Positions 53,794-62,629 of a stretch of 64,000 bases of DNA are shown in pieces. The position numbers and the translations under genes were made by a program. The notes beneath the pieces are model-generated. The model was not told the origin of the DNA. It worked only from the letters and a program-made list of their open reading frames with translations, and searched no databases. The stretch covers positions 866,550 to 930,549 of the forward strand of contig NZ_LT960614.1 in assembly GCF_900231165.1 (NCBI RefSeq). The letters are read 5' to 3'. Within the stretch, counting starts at the first letter, position 1. The number at the start of each line of letters is the position of its first letter. This stretch comes from Hartmannibacter diazotrophicus (GTDB lineage Bacteria > Pseudomonadota > Alphaproteobacteria > Rhizobiales > Pleomorphomonadaceae).

Positions 53794-55263
53794 TCAGGCC
53801 GGATAGCGACTTTTCAGCACCTCGAACAGGGCGCGGATCACCTGCGCCTCGCCGCCGACCGGCTGGCCCGGCTTTTCCGCTGGCACCCAGGCGAAGATGT
53901 CCGCGTGCAGCCAGCTCTTCGTGTTCTCCACGAAGCGGGCAAGGAACAGCGCCGCCGTGATGGACCCGGCAAAGCCGCCGCTGGAGATATGGTTGACGTC
54001 GGCGACCTTGGAGGCCAGCAGCTTGTCGTATTGCGCCCAGAGCGGCATGCGCCAGAGCGGATCGCCGACACTCTCGCCGGCGCTCGCAAGGTCGGCCGCA
54101 AGCGTGTCGTCGTGGGTATAGACCGGCGGCAGATCGGGCCCGAGCGCAACGCGGGCCGCGCCCGTGAGTGTCGCCATGTCGACGATGAGATCCGTCTCTT
54201 CCTCGTCCGCCAGCGCCAGCGCGTCGGCAAGGACGAGACGGCCTTCCGCGTCGGTGTTGCCGATCTCCACGGTGAGGCCCTTGCGGCTCGGGAAGATGTC
54301 GCCCGGGCGGAAGGCATTGCCGGAGATCGAGTTCTCGACGGCGGGGATCAGGACGCGCAGGCGCAGCTTGAGCTTGGCCTCCATGATGAGACGGGCAAGG
54401 CCGAGCACGTTGGCCGCGCCGCCCATGTCCTTCTTCATCAGGAGCATGGAGCTGTCAGGCTTGATGTTGAGCCCGCCCGTGTCGAAGCAGACGCCCTTGC
54501 CGACCAGCGTGACCTTCGGCGCGGTCTCGTCGCCCCAGGTGAAATCGATCAGGCGCGGAGCCCGGCTGCTGGCCGCGCCGACCGCATGGATCAGCGGATA
54601 GTTTTCCGTGAGCAGGTCCTCGCCGACCACTTCGCGGTAGTGGCCGCCATTGTCGTTGGCAAGCCGGAAGGCCGCCGCTGCGAGTTCGGCCGGTCCGAGG
54701 TCGTTGGCGGGTGTGTTGACGAGATCGCGCACCATGAAGACGGCGCCGGCAAGGCTTTCGAGTTCCTTCGCATCCACCGTCGACGGCATCACCAGCCGGA
54801 GGGATTTTTCCTTCGGCTTCACGTAGCGTTCGAAGCGGTAGCAGCCGAGCGCCCAGCCGAGCACGGCCAGCGACAGGTCTCCCTCGAAGGTGGCGAGGCG
54901 ATAGAGGCCGTCAGGCAGGCTGGCGGGCAGGCGTCCGGTCAGAAACGCCGGACGGGCCGGATCGTCGGCCTTGCCGAGACCGAAGAGCACCGCGGCAACG
55001 GCCTTTTCATCGCCCGGCACGAGGAGAACCGCCCCGGCATCCGCCTTGAAGCCGCAGGCCTTCGCCCAGGCACCCGCTTCCGGGTCAAGGGCGGCCAGCG
55101 TTTCCTCCAGCCCGTCGGCGGTCACCGCGTGGATCGGGCAGGCAGGATCGGTCGTATCGCTGGGCGCAAAGAAGGAAAGCACGAGACGGGTCTCCGCGGG
55201 GGCTGAAGGGAGGGAATTAGCGCGGACTGCGGGAATGCGGTCCGGTGCGCGAAGCGCATTCAA
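53794..55263 (-). CDS. Leucyl aminopeptidase family protein (M17)
   Basis: 489 residues. The N-terminal alpha/beta domain is followed by the catalytic M17 domain with the metal-binding KGVCFDTGGLNIKP, DMGGAANVLG and NTDAEGRLVLADAL signature, and a C-terminal region (DVNHISSGGFAGSITAALFL). These hexameric cytosolic enzymes use two metal ions to remove N-terminal residues from peptides. The length matches the family. The gene is convergent with the histidine kinase gene, three bases apart, and divergent from the TPR lipoprotein gene across about 200 bp. Confidence 0.94.
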   Translation of the reverse strand: MNALRAPDRIPAVRANSLPSAPAETRLVLSFFAPSDTTDPACPIHAVTADGLEETLAALDPEAGAWAKACGFKADAGAVLLVPGDEKAVAAVLFGLGKADDPARPAFLTGRLPASLPDGLYRLATFEGDLSLAVLGWALGCYRFERYVKPKEKSLRLVMPSTVDAKELESLAGAVFMVRDLVNTPANDLGPAELAAAAFRLANDNGGHYREVVGEDLLTENYPLIHAVGAASSRAPRLIDFTWGDETAPKVTLVGKGVCFDTGGLNIKPDSSMLLMKKDMGGAANVLGLARLIMEAKLKLRLRVLIPAVENSISGNAFRPGDIFPSRKGLTVEIGNTDAEGRLVLADALALADEEETDLIVDMATLTGAARVALGPDLPPVYTHDDTLAADLASAGESVGDPLWRMPLWAQYDKLLASKVADVNHISSGGFAGSITAALFLARFVENTKSWLHADIFAWVPAEKPGQPVGGEAQVIRALFEVLKSRYPA

Positions 55264-55469
55264 GGCTTAGCCGATTTTCCGTGGGAAGGGAATCGCCCGC
55301 TCCATGGCCTTTGGCAGGATCGTCTCCTCGCCACCCTGCCGGATAGTCAACTCGGAACGCTGCAAAGACCATCCCCGGGAAAGGAATGCTGCCCGGTTAA
55401 CCGGGTATTAGGGTTAACGAACTACAAAAGTCAGGAAGTCCAGTTGTCCCGTTCGCGGAGCCAGAAGTC

Positions 55470-56291
55470 ATGTGCCGTTCGTCTGTAGCCGTCTCTCGTC
55501 AGCCGCGTCTGCGCATGTTGAGCCTTGCTTTGCCGCTCGCCTGCGGCGTGTTCCTGTCAGCCTGTGCTTCGCAGCAGGCGGTCGGCACCCACGGCGGAGC
55601 GACGATTACGGGATCGACCAATCTGACGGATGATCAGCTCGCATCGGCGGCCCGGTCCTGGGGACAGCGCTACGACCAGAACCCGAAGGACCGTGGGACC
55701 ATCCTCAACTATGCGGCCGCCCTTCGCCTCTCCGGCAACACGGACCAGGCCATCGCCGTCCTGCAGCAGGGCGTCATCCAGTACAAGGATGACCGCGTCA
55801 TGGCCGCGTCCTACGGCAAGGCGCTGGCCGCCAACGGCGATTTCCAGCAGGCGCTGGAGGTGATCCGCCGCGCCCAGCGTCCCGACCGCCCGGACTGGGC
55901 CCTGCTCTCGGCCGAGGGCGCCATCCTCGATCAGATCGGCAACGGTGCGAGCGCGCGCGACCTCTACGGCAAGGCGCTGGCGATCGTTCCCGACGAACCG
56001 TCCGTGCTCAACAATCTCGGTCTCAGCTATCTTCTGTCGGGCAACCTGGAAAAATCGGAAGAGGTTCTGCGCCGCGCCAGCGTTCAGCCGCGCGCCAACA
56101 GCCGCATCCGCCAGAATCTCGCGCTCGTGCTTGGCCTCGAAGGCAAGTTCTCCGAAGCGGAGGCCGTCGCCCGCAACGAGATCAATCCCGACCAGGCGGC
56201 TGCCAACATCTCCTACCTGAAGGCGATGATGGCGCAGGCCGACCGCTGGAAGGAGATCGAGGCCGGCGAGAAGAAGACCCGCCAGGGCTGA
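55470..56291 (+). CDS. tadD: TadD-like TPR lipoprotein of the Tad pilus system
   Basis: 273 residues with a lipoprotein signal (LSLALPLACGVFLSACAS, lipobox LSAC) and about four to five TPR repeats (for example GTILNYAAALRLSGNTDQAI, SVLNNLGLSYLLSGNLEKSE). TadD is the periplasmic or outer-membrane-tethered pilotin-like partner needed for secretin assembly in Tad pilus systems. It lies near tadC but on the opposite strand, with a GNAT gene between them, so the locus is slightly scattered. A T-rich terminator follows. The role is inferred from family and proximity. Confidence 0.8.
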   Translation: MCRSSVAVSRQPRLRMLSLALPLACGVFLSACASQQAVGTHGGATITGSTNLTDDQLASAARSWGQRYDQNPKDRGTILNYAAALRLSGNTDQAIAVLQQGVIQYKDDRVMAASYGKALAANGDFQQALEVIRRAQRPDRPDWALLSAEGAILDQIGNGASARDLYGKALAIVPDEPSVLNNLGLSYLLSGNLEKSEEVLRRASVQPRANSRIRQNLALVLGLEGKFSEAEAVARNEINPDQAAANISYLKAMMAQADRWKEIEAGEKKTRQG

Positions 56292-56322
56292 GGCAACGAA
56301 CCCGATCCGAATGAGTGAGGCT

Positions 56323-56359
56323 GGGCTGCGCTGAAATGCTTGGCCGCAGCCCTTTTTTT
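56323..56359 (+). terminator. Rho-independent terminator of the tadD-like gene
   Basis: An 8-bp stem GGGCTGCG and CGCAGCCC with a 14-base loop, followed directly by seven T residues on the plus strand, 30 bp after the stop codon. It lies just before the end of the convergent GNAT gene. Confidence 0.88.
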
Positions 56360-56365
56360 GCGCCG

Positions 56366-56824
56366 CTATAGCCTCTTGGTCATGTCGACGATCGTGAAGA
56401 CCGGGCGCTTCGGATTGGGCCGCCGGCCTGTTTCCTCAAATCCCAGACGCTTGTAAAGCGCGATGTTCCGCGTCATGAGGGCATTGGTGTAGAGACGGAT
56501 CGTTGCCCGTCCCGCGTCCCGCGCGCGCTCTTCCGCAAAATCGATCAGCCGGCGGCCATAGCCGTAGCCTGCATGATCGGGGTCGACGGCGACGCTGAAG
56601 ATCATGTCGTGATCGACGTCGCGCTCGATGACAATGAGCGCCGCGATTGCCCCGTCTTCCAGACCGAGCCAGACTTCGCCGCGTGCGATCCGCGGGGCGT
56701 AATCTTCTGTCACCGGCACGGGCGGATAGCCGAGGATCGGCAGGTAGACGTCATAGGCCCGACGGGTGATGTCGACCACCGTGTCGAGGTCGGCAACCAG
56801 CGCCGGACGAATATCGAATGTCAA
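56366..56824 (-). CDS. GNAT family N-acetyltransferase
   Basis: About 152 residues of the GNAT fold: an N-terminal part (LTFDIRPALVADLDTVVDIT), beta-4 region MIFSVAVDPDHAGYGYGRRL with the acetyl-CoA pyrophosphate loop (GYGYGRRL), and RLYTNALMTRNIALYKRLGF, a typical GNAT C-terminal half. The acceptor substrate is unknown. A TTG start at 56824 is preferred because GGGAG lies seven bases before it; another TTG at 56842 would add six residues. It sits between tadD and tadC and is not a known part of the Tad system. Confidence 0.82.
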   Translation of the reverse strand: MTFDIRPALVADLDTVVDITRRAYDVYLPILGYPPVPVTEDYAPRIARGEVWLGLEDGAIAALIVIERDVDHDMIFSVAVDPDHAGYGYGRRLIDFAEERARDAGRATIRLYTNALMTRNIALYKRLGFEETGRRPNPKRPVFTIVDMTKRL

Positions 56825-56918
56825 CTTGACGCTCCCGCGCAATGCGAACCGTGCGGCGCTCGCCGGAGGTTCGATAGGGACCGGCGACGCGTTGTTGAGG
56901 CGCGGCGGGCGGCGGGGA

Positions 56919-57893
56919 TCAGTACTCCATCACCTTGATGATGGCCGGCGACAGGATCACGGCGAAGAGCACCGGCAGGAAGAACAGGATCATCGGCACG
57001 GTGAGCTTCGGGGGCAGGGCGGCCGCCTTCTTTTCCGCTTCGTTCATGCGCATGTCGCGGTTTTCCTGGGCCATGGTGCGCAAGGTCGTGCCGAGCGGCG
57101 TGCCGTAGCGTTCCGCCTGCATGAGGGCGAGACAGACCGACTTGACGCCTTCAAGCCCGGTGCGCGCGGCAAGGTTCTCATAGGCCTTCTTGCGGTCGGG
57201 CAGGTAAGAGAGTTCGGCCGTCGTCAGGCTCAGTTCCTCGGCAAGCTCGATGGACTGAACGCCGATCTCCTCGGCCACCTTGCGGAAGGCCTGCTCGACG
57301 GACATGCCCGATTCCACGCAGATCAGCAGAAGGTCCAGCGCATCGGGGAAGGCGCGCTTGATGGAGAACTGTCGCTTCTGCGCCTTGTTGGAGAGAAACA
57401 TCACCGGCGCATAGAAGCCCGCATAGGCGCCGAACAGCGAAATGAGAAGCTTGACCGACGTGGGCTGGTCGATATCGAGGATGACGAAGAGATAGAGCGC
57501 CGTGATCGCGAAGGTGGCGAAGGGCAGCACGAAGCGCGCGAACAGCAGCGCCGTCATGGGCGCCTCGCCGCGGTAGCCGGCCAGTCGAAGCTTCTCCACC
57601 GTCTTGTCGTCCGCAAGAGCCTGCTTGAGGCTCAACTGCTCGACGAGGTTCGTCATGTATTTCTTCGGTTCTGCCCGCCGCGCGCCGCGCGCCTTCGATT
57701 CCGTCTGCAGGCGAGCGCGTTCGCGCTGCCGGATCTTGTCGCGTTCGATGGCGACCGCCCTCATGCGCGAATCCAGCTTGTCCGAAGACAATAGCGGCAT
57801 GGCCAGCGAGAGGATCGTCCCGAAAATGGCGATGCCGACGGCAACCGACATCAGGAAGGCCGGGTCGCGGACAGTGGCGATGACTTGATCCAT
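56919..57893 (-). CDS. tadC: TadC, Tad pilus inner-membrane platform protein
   Basis: 324 residues of the type II secretion F family. Features are an N-terminal helix, a cytosolic domain (FPDALDLLLICVESGMSVEQ, LSYLPDRKKAYENLAARTGL, MQAERYGTPLGTTLRTMAQE) and C-terminal helices (LTVPMILFFLPVLFAVILSP). With TadB it forms the platform on which the TadA/CpaF ATPase acts during pilus assembly. It is the last gene of the minus-strand cpa/tad run, 18 bp after tadB. Confidence 0.94.
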   Translation of the reverse strand: MDQVIATVRDPAFLMSVAVGIAIFGTILSLAMPLLSSDKLDSRMRAVAIERDKIRQRERARLQTESKARGARRAEPKKYMTNLVEQLSLKQALADDKTVEKLRLAGYRGEAPMTALLFARFVLPFATFAITALYLFVILDIDQPTSVKLLISLFGAYAGFYAPVMFLSNKAQKRQFSIKRAFPDALDLLLICVESGMSVEQAFRKVAEEIGVQSIELAEELSLTTAELSYLPDRKKAYENLAARTGLEGVKSVCLALMQAERYGTPLGTTLRTMAQENRDMRMNEAEKKAAALPPKLTVPMILFFLPVLFAVILSPAIIKVMEY

Positions 57894-57911
57894 ATCCTGT
57901 CGATCCTCCCG

Positions 57912-58919
57912 TCAGATATCGAAGTTGATCATTTTGCGCATGACGAGGATGCCCATCAGCATCCAGAGCCCGGAAATGCCCATGATGATCTGGCCGATCG
58001 GGTCGATCCACAGGATGCTGATATAGTCCGGGCTGGTGATGTAGACGAGCACCGCGACGATGATCGGCATGGCGCCGATGATGACGGCCGATGCCTTGGC
58101 CTCCATGCTCATCGCCTGGATCTTGGCCCGCATCTTCTTGCGCTCGCGCAGCACGCGGGCAAGGTTGCCGAGTGCTTCCGAAAGATTGCCGCCGGCCTTG
58201 GCCTGAATCGCGATCACGATCGCGAAGAAATTGACCTCGGGCAGCGGGACGCGCTCGTAGAGCCGGCCGACGGCCTGATCGATCGTCATGCCCATCTGCA
58301 TGGTCTCGACGGCAAAGCGGAATTCGGTCCGCACCGGCTCATTGGCGTCGATCGCGATCATGCGGACGCAGTCGTTGAGCGGCAGGCCTGCCTTCACGCC
58401 GCGCACGATGACCTCCACCGCATTCGGCAGTTCGTTGATGAAGGCATTCATCCGGCGCTTACGCAGGAAATTGACCACGAAACGCGGAAACCCGAAGCCG
58501 CCGGCGAAGGTCGCGCCGAGCGCGGCCAGCAGAGGCGCACCGAGGACCTTTGCGACGGTACCGATGACGATCGCGCTGATCACGCTGAAGATGATGAAAT
58601 GCGACATCTTCCATTTGAGGCCGGCCTGCTGCAGTCGCAGCGACATCGGCGGATTGCGCCCGCGGCTCGCCTGGTGCTTCTGCTTGACCTCGATGTCCTT
58701 GAGTGTCGCCTGGACATTCCTGCGACGCTGAGCCGTGTCAACCTTGCGGCTGTTCGCCTCGGCCCTGTCTGTGGCTGAGGAGGAGACCATGCTGAAGCGC
58801 TTTTCCTTGCGCTTCTCGCTCGTAATCCTTTGATAGAACGTCGCATAGAAGATGGCGCCGACCGACAGCATCACAAGCAGGGCGATCGCCAGGATCGCTA
58901 TATTGGGGTTGATCGGCAT
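57912..58919 (-). CDS. tadB: TadB, Tad pilus inner-membrane platform protein
   Basis: 335 residues, the partner of TadC. It has an N-terminal membrane helix, a basic linker, a central pair of helices, the conserved cytosolic block ELPNAVEVIVRGVKAGLPLN followed by VRMIAIDANEPVRTEFR and IAIQAKAGGNLSEALGNLAR, and two C-terminal helices. It lies 63 bp downstream of cpaF and 18 bp upstream of tadC. A homologue of the GspF/PilC platform family. Confidence 0.94.
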   Translation of the reverse strand: MPINPNIAILAIALLVMLSVGAIFYATFYQRITSEKRKEKRFSMVSSSATDRAEANSRKVDTAQRRRNVQATLKDIEVKQKHQASRGRNPPMSLRLQQAGLKWKMSHFIIFSVISAIVIGTVAKVLGAPLLAALGATFAGGFGFPRFVVNFLRKRRMNAFINELPNAVEVIVRGVKAGLPLNDCVRMIAIDANEPVRTEFRFAVETMQMGMTIDQAVGRLYERVPLPEVNFFAIVIAIQAKAGGNLSEALGNLARVLRERKKMRAKIQAMSMEAKASAVIIGAMPIIVAVLVYITSPDYISILWIDPIGQIIMGISGLWMLMGILVMRKMINFDI

Positions 58920-58982
58920 TCCTCTGCTCTCCGGCGACCTTCGCCTCTATGCCATTCGTGGACTCTGCTGGCCGGTTCCGTT

Positions 58983-60470
58983 TCAGAACGCCACTTCGTC
59001 GACTTCCGAGGAGTCGAGCGCGTTGGCAAGGCGCTTTTCTTCGCCATAGTAGCGGGCCCGATCCCAGAACGCCGGCTGACCGATGCCGGTCGAACGATGC
59101 TGTCCGAGGACGCGCCCGTGCTCGTCCTCGCCGGTCATGTCGTAGACGAAGATGTCCTGGGTCACGACGACGTCGCCTTCCATGCCCACCACCTCGGTGA
59201 TGTGGGTGATGCGGCGCGAGCCGTCGCGCAGGCGGGCGGCCTGGACGATGACGTCCACCGACGAAACGATCATCTCGCGGATGGTCTTGGAGGGCAGGGC
59301 ATACCCGCCCATGGTGATCATGGATTCAAGGCGGCTGAGCGCCTCGCGCGGGCTGTTGGCGTGCAGCGTCCCCATGGAACCGTCGTGACCGGTGTTCATC
59401 GCCTGCAACAGGTCGAAGGCCTCCGGTCCGCGCACTTCGCCGACGATGATCCGCTCGGGACGCATACGCAGGCAGTTCTTGACGAGGTCGCGCATGGTGA
59501 TCTGGCCTTCGCCTTCCAGATTGGCCGGCCGGGTTTCCAGACGCACGACATGCGGCTGCTGCAGCTGCAGTTCGGCCGCGTCCTCGCAGGTGATGATGCG
59601 TTCGTCAGGTTCGATGAAGGCTGTCAGACAGTTGAGCAGCGTCGTCTTGCCCGAACCCGTGCCGCCGGAAATGAGCACATTGCAGCGCACCTTGCCGATG
59701 ACCTCCAGGACGGTCGCGCCATGCGGCGAGATGGCTCCGAACTTGACCAGTTGCCCGAGGGTCAGCTTGTCCTTCTTGAACTTACGAATGGTGAGCGCCG
59801 GGCCGTCGATGGACAGCGGAGGCGCGATCACGTTGACACGCGATCCGTCCGCAAGACGGGCATCGCAGATCGGGCTCGCCTCGTCGACGCGGCGGCCGAC
59901 CTGGCTGACGATGCGCTGGCAGATGTTCATCAGTTGGGCATTGTCGCGGAAGCGGACGCCCGTCTTCTGAACCTTGCCGGCGACTTCGATGAAGGTCGTG
60001 CCGGCGCCGTTGACCATGATGTCGGCGATGTCGTCGCGCGCGAGCAGTGGCTCCAGCGGGCCATAGCCGAGGACGTCGTTGCAGATGTCGTCGAGCAGCT
60101 CTTCCTGCTCGGAGATCGACATGACCACCGCCTTGAGGGCGATGATGTCGTTGATGATGTCGCGGATTTCCTCGCGCGCCGCGTCCGGTTCCAGCTTGCT
60201 GAGCTGCGACAGGTCGATGGTGTCGATCAGCGCGGAGAAGATCGACGTCTTGGTCGCGTAGTAGCTCTCGGACTTCGGCCGCTCGGACATCGGCGGGGGC
60301 GGCGGAGGCGGCGGGGGCGCCTTGGCCGGCTCGCTGGCGCGAATCTCCCGCACAACGGCGGAGGCGGCCGGTGCGGCCCGTTCGGAATCGGCGGCCGGAT
60401 TCGTTGCCGGCTTCGAGCCTTTGCCGAAGTCCGCGGGGCCGGACGTGCCGCGCTTGCCGAACATCTCCAA
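58983..60470 (-). CDS. cpaF: CpaF/TadA, secretion ATPase of the Tad pilus
   Basis: 495 residues. The N-terminal 100 are low-complexity and proline-rich (a run of about ten prolines, then MSERPKSES). A helical domain and the RecA-like ATPase core follow: Walker A SGGTGSGKTTLLN, the Asp box TCEDAAELQLQQPHVVRLET, and Walker B MRPERIIVGEVRGPEA with MNTGHDGSMGTLHANSP. It powers pilus extension and possibly retraction. Position in the run: after cpaE and before tadB. Confidence 0.95.
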   Translation of the reverse strand: MEMFGKRGTSGPADFGKGSKPATNPAADSERAAPAASAVVREIRASEPAKAPPPPPPPPPMSERPKSESYYATKTSIFSALIDTIDLSQLSKLEPDAAREEIRDIINDIIALKAVVMSISEQEELLDDICNDVLGYGPLEPLLARDDIADIMVNGAGTTFIEVAGKVQKTGVRFRDNAQLMNICQRIVSQVGRRVDEASPICDARLADGSRVNVIAPPLSIDGPALTIRKFKKDKLTLGQLVKFGAISPHGATVLEVIGKVRCNVLISGGTGSGKTTLLNCLTAFIEPDERIITCEDAAELQLQQPHVVRLETRPANLEGEGQITMRDLVKNCLRMRPERIIVGEVRGPEAFDLLQAMNTGHDGSMGTLHANSPREALSRLESMITMGGYALPSKTIREMIVSSVDVIVQAARLRDGSRRITHITEVVGMEGDVVVTQDIFVYDMTGEDEHGRVLGQHRSTGIGQPAFWDRARYYGEEKRLANALDSSEVDEVAF

Positions 60471-60540
60471 AACTCCTTCTCAACTCCACCATGTCGGGGG
60501 AGGCCGGCGCCAGCGGTCGCCTGGCCGTCCGGCAAGGTTG

Positions 60541-61833
60541 TCAGGCACTCTTTTTCGTCTTGCCCCGGCCGAGCTTGGCCATCAGCGGGGCGAGAGCCGA
60601 TCGCTTGGCCTTCTGCACCACGCCGCGTCCGGCGATGACCCGGCCGATTTCCTCGAAGATGCCCACGGTCGGGCTCTTGGGACTGTATTCCGCAATCATC
60701 TGGCCGTTGTTGGCGGCGGCACCGAACATCGCGGCGTCGAAGGGCACGATGGCGACGGGCGAGATGTTGAGGGCCTTCTCGAAGTCCGCCGCCTTGATCT
60801 CCGGACGTTTGGGCATGCCGACCTGGTTCAGGACCAGGCGCGGCGAATGATCGGTCGGCCGGATCAGTTTGAGCTGGTCCATCATGTTCTTGACGTTGCG
60901 CAGGCTGGCAAGATCGGGCGTTGCTGTGATCACGATGTCGTCGACCACCGAAAGCGTGCGCTTGACCCATCCGGACCAGACATGAGGTACGTCGAGGACG
61001 ACGGTGGGCACGCCGACACGGACGGTCTCAAGCAGGGAGACAAAATCGTCGTCCTTGAAATCGTAGACCCGTTCGAGGGTCGCCGGGGCGGCCAGCAGCG
61101 ACAGGTTGTCGGAGCATTTGGAAAGAATACGGTCGAGGAAGACGTCGTCGATGCGCTCCGGCGTGAACACCGCGTCGGCGATGCCCTGCGTCGGATCCTG
61201 GTTGAAATCGAGACCCGCCGTGCCGAAAGGCAGATCCATGTCGGCGATGACGACGTCCGACTCGGAGGCCTTGGACAGGGAGAAGGCGACGTTGTGGGCG
61301 ATCGTCGACGATCCGCAGCCGCCCTTCGACCCGAGGAAGGCCACGGTCCTGCCAACGGGCTCCGCATTGGGATCGAAGTAGAGCTCTCCGATCATGCGGA
61401 TGACCGAGAACATGTCGAAGGGAAAGACGAGGTATTCGCTGATGCCGCGACGCAGCAGCTCGCGATAGAGGAAAACGTCGTTCTTGAGCCCGAGGACGAC
61501 GACCTTGGTACCGGAATCGCAGATGCCCGCGAGTTCGTCGAGCCCCGCCAGCAGTTCCGCCTCGTCGCCTGGCGATTCCACCATCAGAAGGTTGGGTGTC
61601 GGCGCCGACAGGTAGAAGTCGTTGGCGGCATTGAGGCCGCCCATGTGGATCTTGACGTGAGTCCGCGCCATCCGGCGGTCGGCGGCCATGGAGTCCAGGA
61701 CCCTGGCGATCTCCGGGCTGTCCACGAAGGCCTGCAGCGAGATGCGTGGGATGGGCCGAAAGTCGTCGGCCGGAACGTCCAGCGAAGCCATCCTGGCCGA
61801 AGCAGAATCCATGTCGAACGAATAGTCGGACAT
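60541..61833 (-). CDS. cpaE: CpaE/TadZ, ParA-like localisation factor of the Tad pilus
   Basis: 430 residues. A degenerate receiver-like N-terminal domain (to about 170; GICDSGTKVVVLGLKNDVFL) is followed by a MinD/ParA-type ATPase domain with the deviant Walker A FLGSKGGCGSSTIAHNVAF, switch-like VVIADMDLPFGTAGLD and TVVLDVPHVWSGWVKRTLSV. TadZ/CpaE sets the cellular site of pilus assembly. It begins three bases after the cpaD stop and is followed 70 bp later by cpaF. Confidence 0.93.
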   Translation of the reverse strand: MSDYSFDMDSASARMASLDVPADDFRPIPRISLQAFVDSPEIARVLDSMAADRRMARTHVKIHMGGLNAANDFYLSAPTPNLLMVESPGDEAELLAGLDELAGICDSGTKVVVLGLKNDVFLYRELLRRGISEYLVFPFDMFSVIRMIGELYFDPNAEPVGRTVAFLGSKGGCGSSTIAHNVAFSLSKASESDVVIADMDLPFGTAGLDFNQDPTQGIADAVFTPERIDDVFLDRILSKCSDNLSLLAAPATLERVYDFKDDDFVSLLETVRVGVPTVVLDVPHVWSGWVKRTLSVVDDIVITATPDLASLRNVKNMMDQLKLIRPTDHSPRLVLNQVGMPKRPEIKAADFEKALNISPVAIVPFDAAMFGAAANNGQMIAEYSPKSPTVGIFEEIGRVIAGRGVVQKAKRSALAPLMAKLGRGKTKKSA

Positions 61834-61836
61834 TAC

Positions 61837-62604
61837 TCAGTTCCCCACACTTGACGCCTGGCCCATGGCGTCGTCGCCATAGGATGCCGCCGTCTTCTCG
61901 CCCTTGATCCACTTGCCCATCACGACCGCGCGGCGGTCGACGGAGACCGGGGTCGAGGCCCTTGGCGTGATGAGATCGCGCGGATCGGCCACGATCGCGG
62001 CCAGGTTTGCCTGGCTGGAGCAGCCGAACTCGGAATCGATGTCGTTGCTGCCATAGCCGCCGCGATAGATGTTTTCCGTCCACTGGCCGCAGGGATGCGG
62101 CACGCCGGCCGCGATCTTCGTGAAGCTGAGGCGGACGGGCGCGGCGATATTGGCGTCGCCAACCGGATAGCTCTCGGTTACGATATTGCGGCTGGACAGA
62201 CCTGTCTTGAGGGCCGCCTTGCGGATCGACTTGGCGATATAGCCCGCCGCACGCTCATTGCCCGAACCGCTTGGCACCAGGATGACGAGCGGCCCGGTGC
62301 CCTTGTCGCGGGCCTCGCTGGCAAAAGCGAGGACGTTGTCGCGGTCGCGGCCGTCGAGGCCGGCGGTCCCGTGACCGACGGGAATGTCGAGAGTGGTTTC
62401 CGCGTCCTGGAGCACGATCGGATGGCGAACGCTATAATCCGTGGCCTGCAGCGAAGACGTCGTCAGTTCACCGTCGTTCACGCAGGCTCCAAGGCCTGTC
62501 GCCAGGGCCATGCCCGCGAGGAGGGCGATTGCCTTGCCGGAGCGCTCCCGGCGGAGGCGAGACCCGCGCTTGGCGGCAGGAATGCAGGATGGCTTGTTGC
62601 TCAT
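61837..62604 (-). CDS. cpaD: CpaD, Tad pilus assembly lipoprotein-like protein
   Basis: 255 residues with a signal sequence and possible lipobox (ALLAGMALATGLGACVND). The periplasmic domain resembles OmpA/CpaD proteins (HGTAGLDGRDRDNVLAFASE and VPSGSGNERAAGYIAKSI). The C-terminal region holds two cysteines (HPCGQW and EFGCSSQANLAAIVADPRDL) typical of CpaD. It associates with the CpaC secretin at the outer membrane. It is co-transcribed with cpaC (25-bp gap) and cpaE (3-bp gap). Confidence 0.92.
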   Translation of the reverse strand: MSNKPSCIPAAKRGSRLRRERSGKAIALLAGMALATGLGACVNDGELTTSSLQATDYSVRHPIVLQDAETTLDIPVGHGTAGLDGRDRDNVLAFASEARDKGTGPLVILVPSGSGNERAAGYIAKSIRKAALKTGLSSRNIVTESYPVGDANIAAPVRLSFTKIAAGVPHPCGQWTENIYRGGYGSNDIDSEFGCSSQANLAAIVADPRDLITPRASTPVSVDRRAVVMGKWIKGEKTAASYGDDAMGQASSVGN

Positions 62605-62629
62605 GTCTGGCTCTTTCCCGTTCTGCCGA

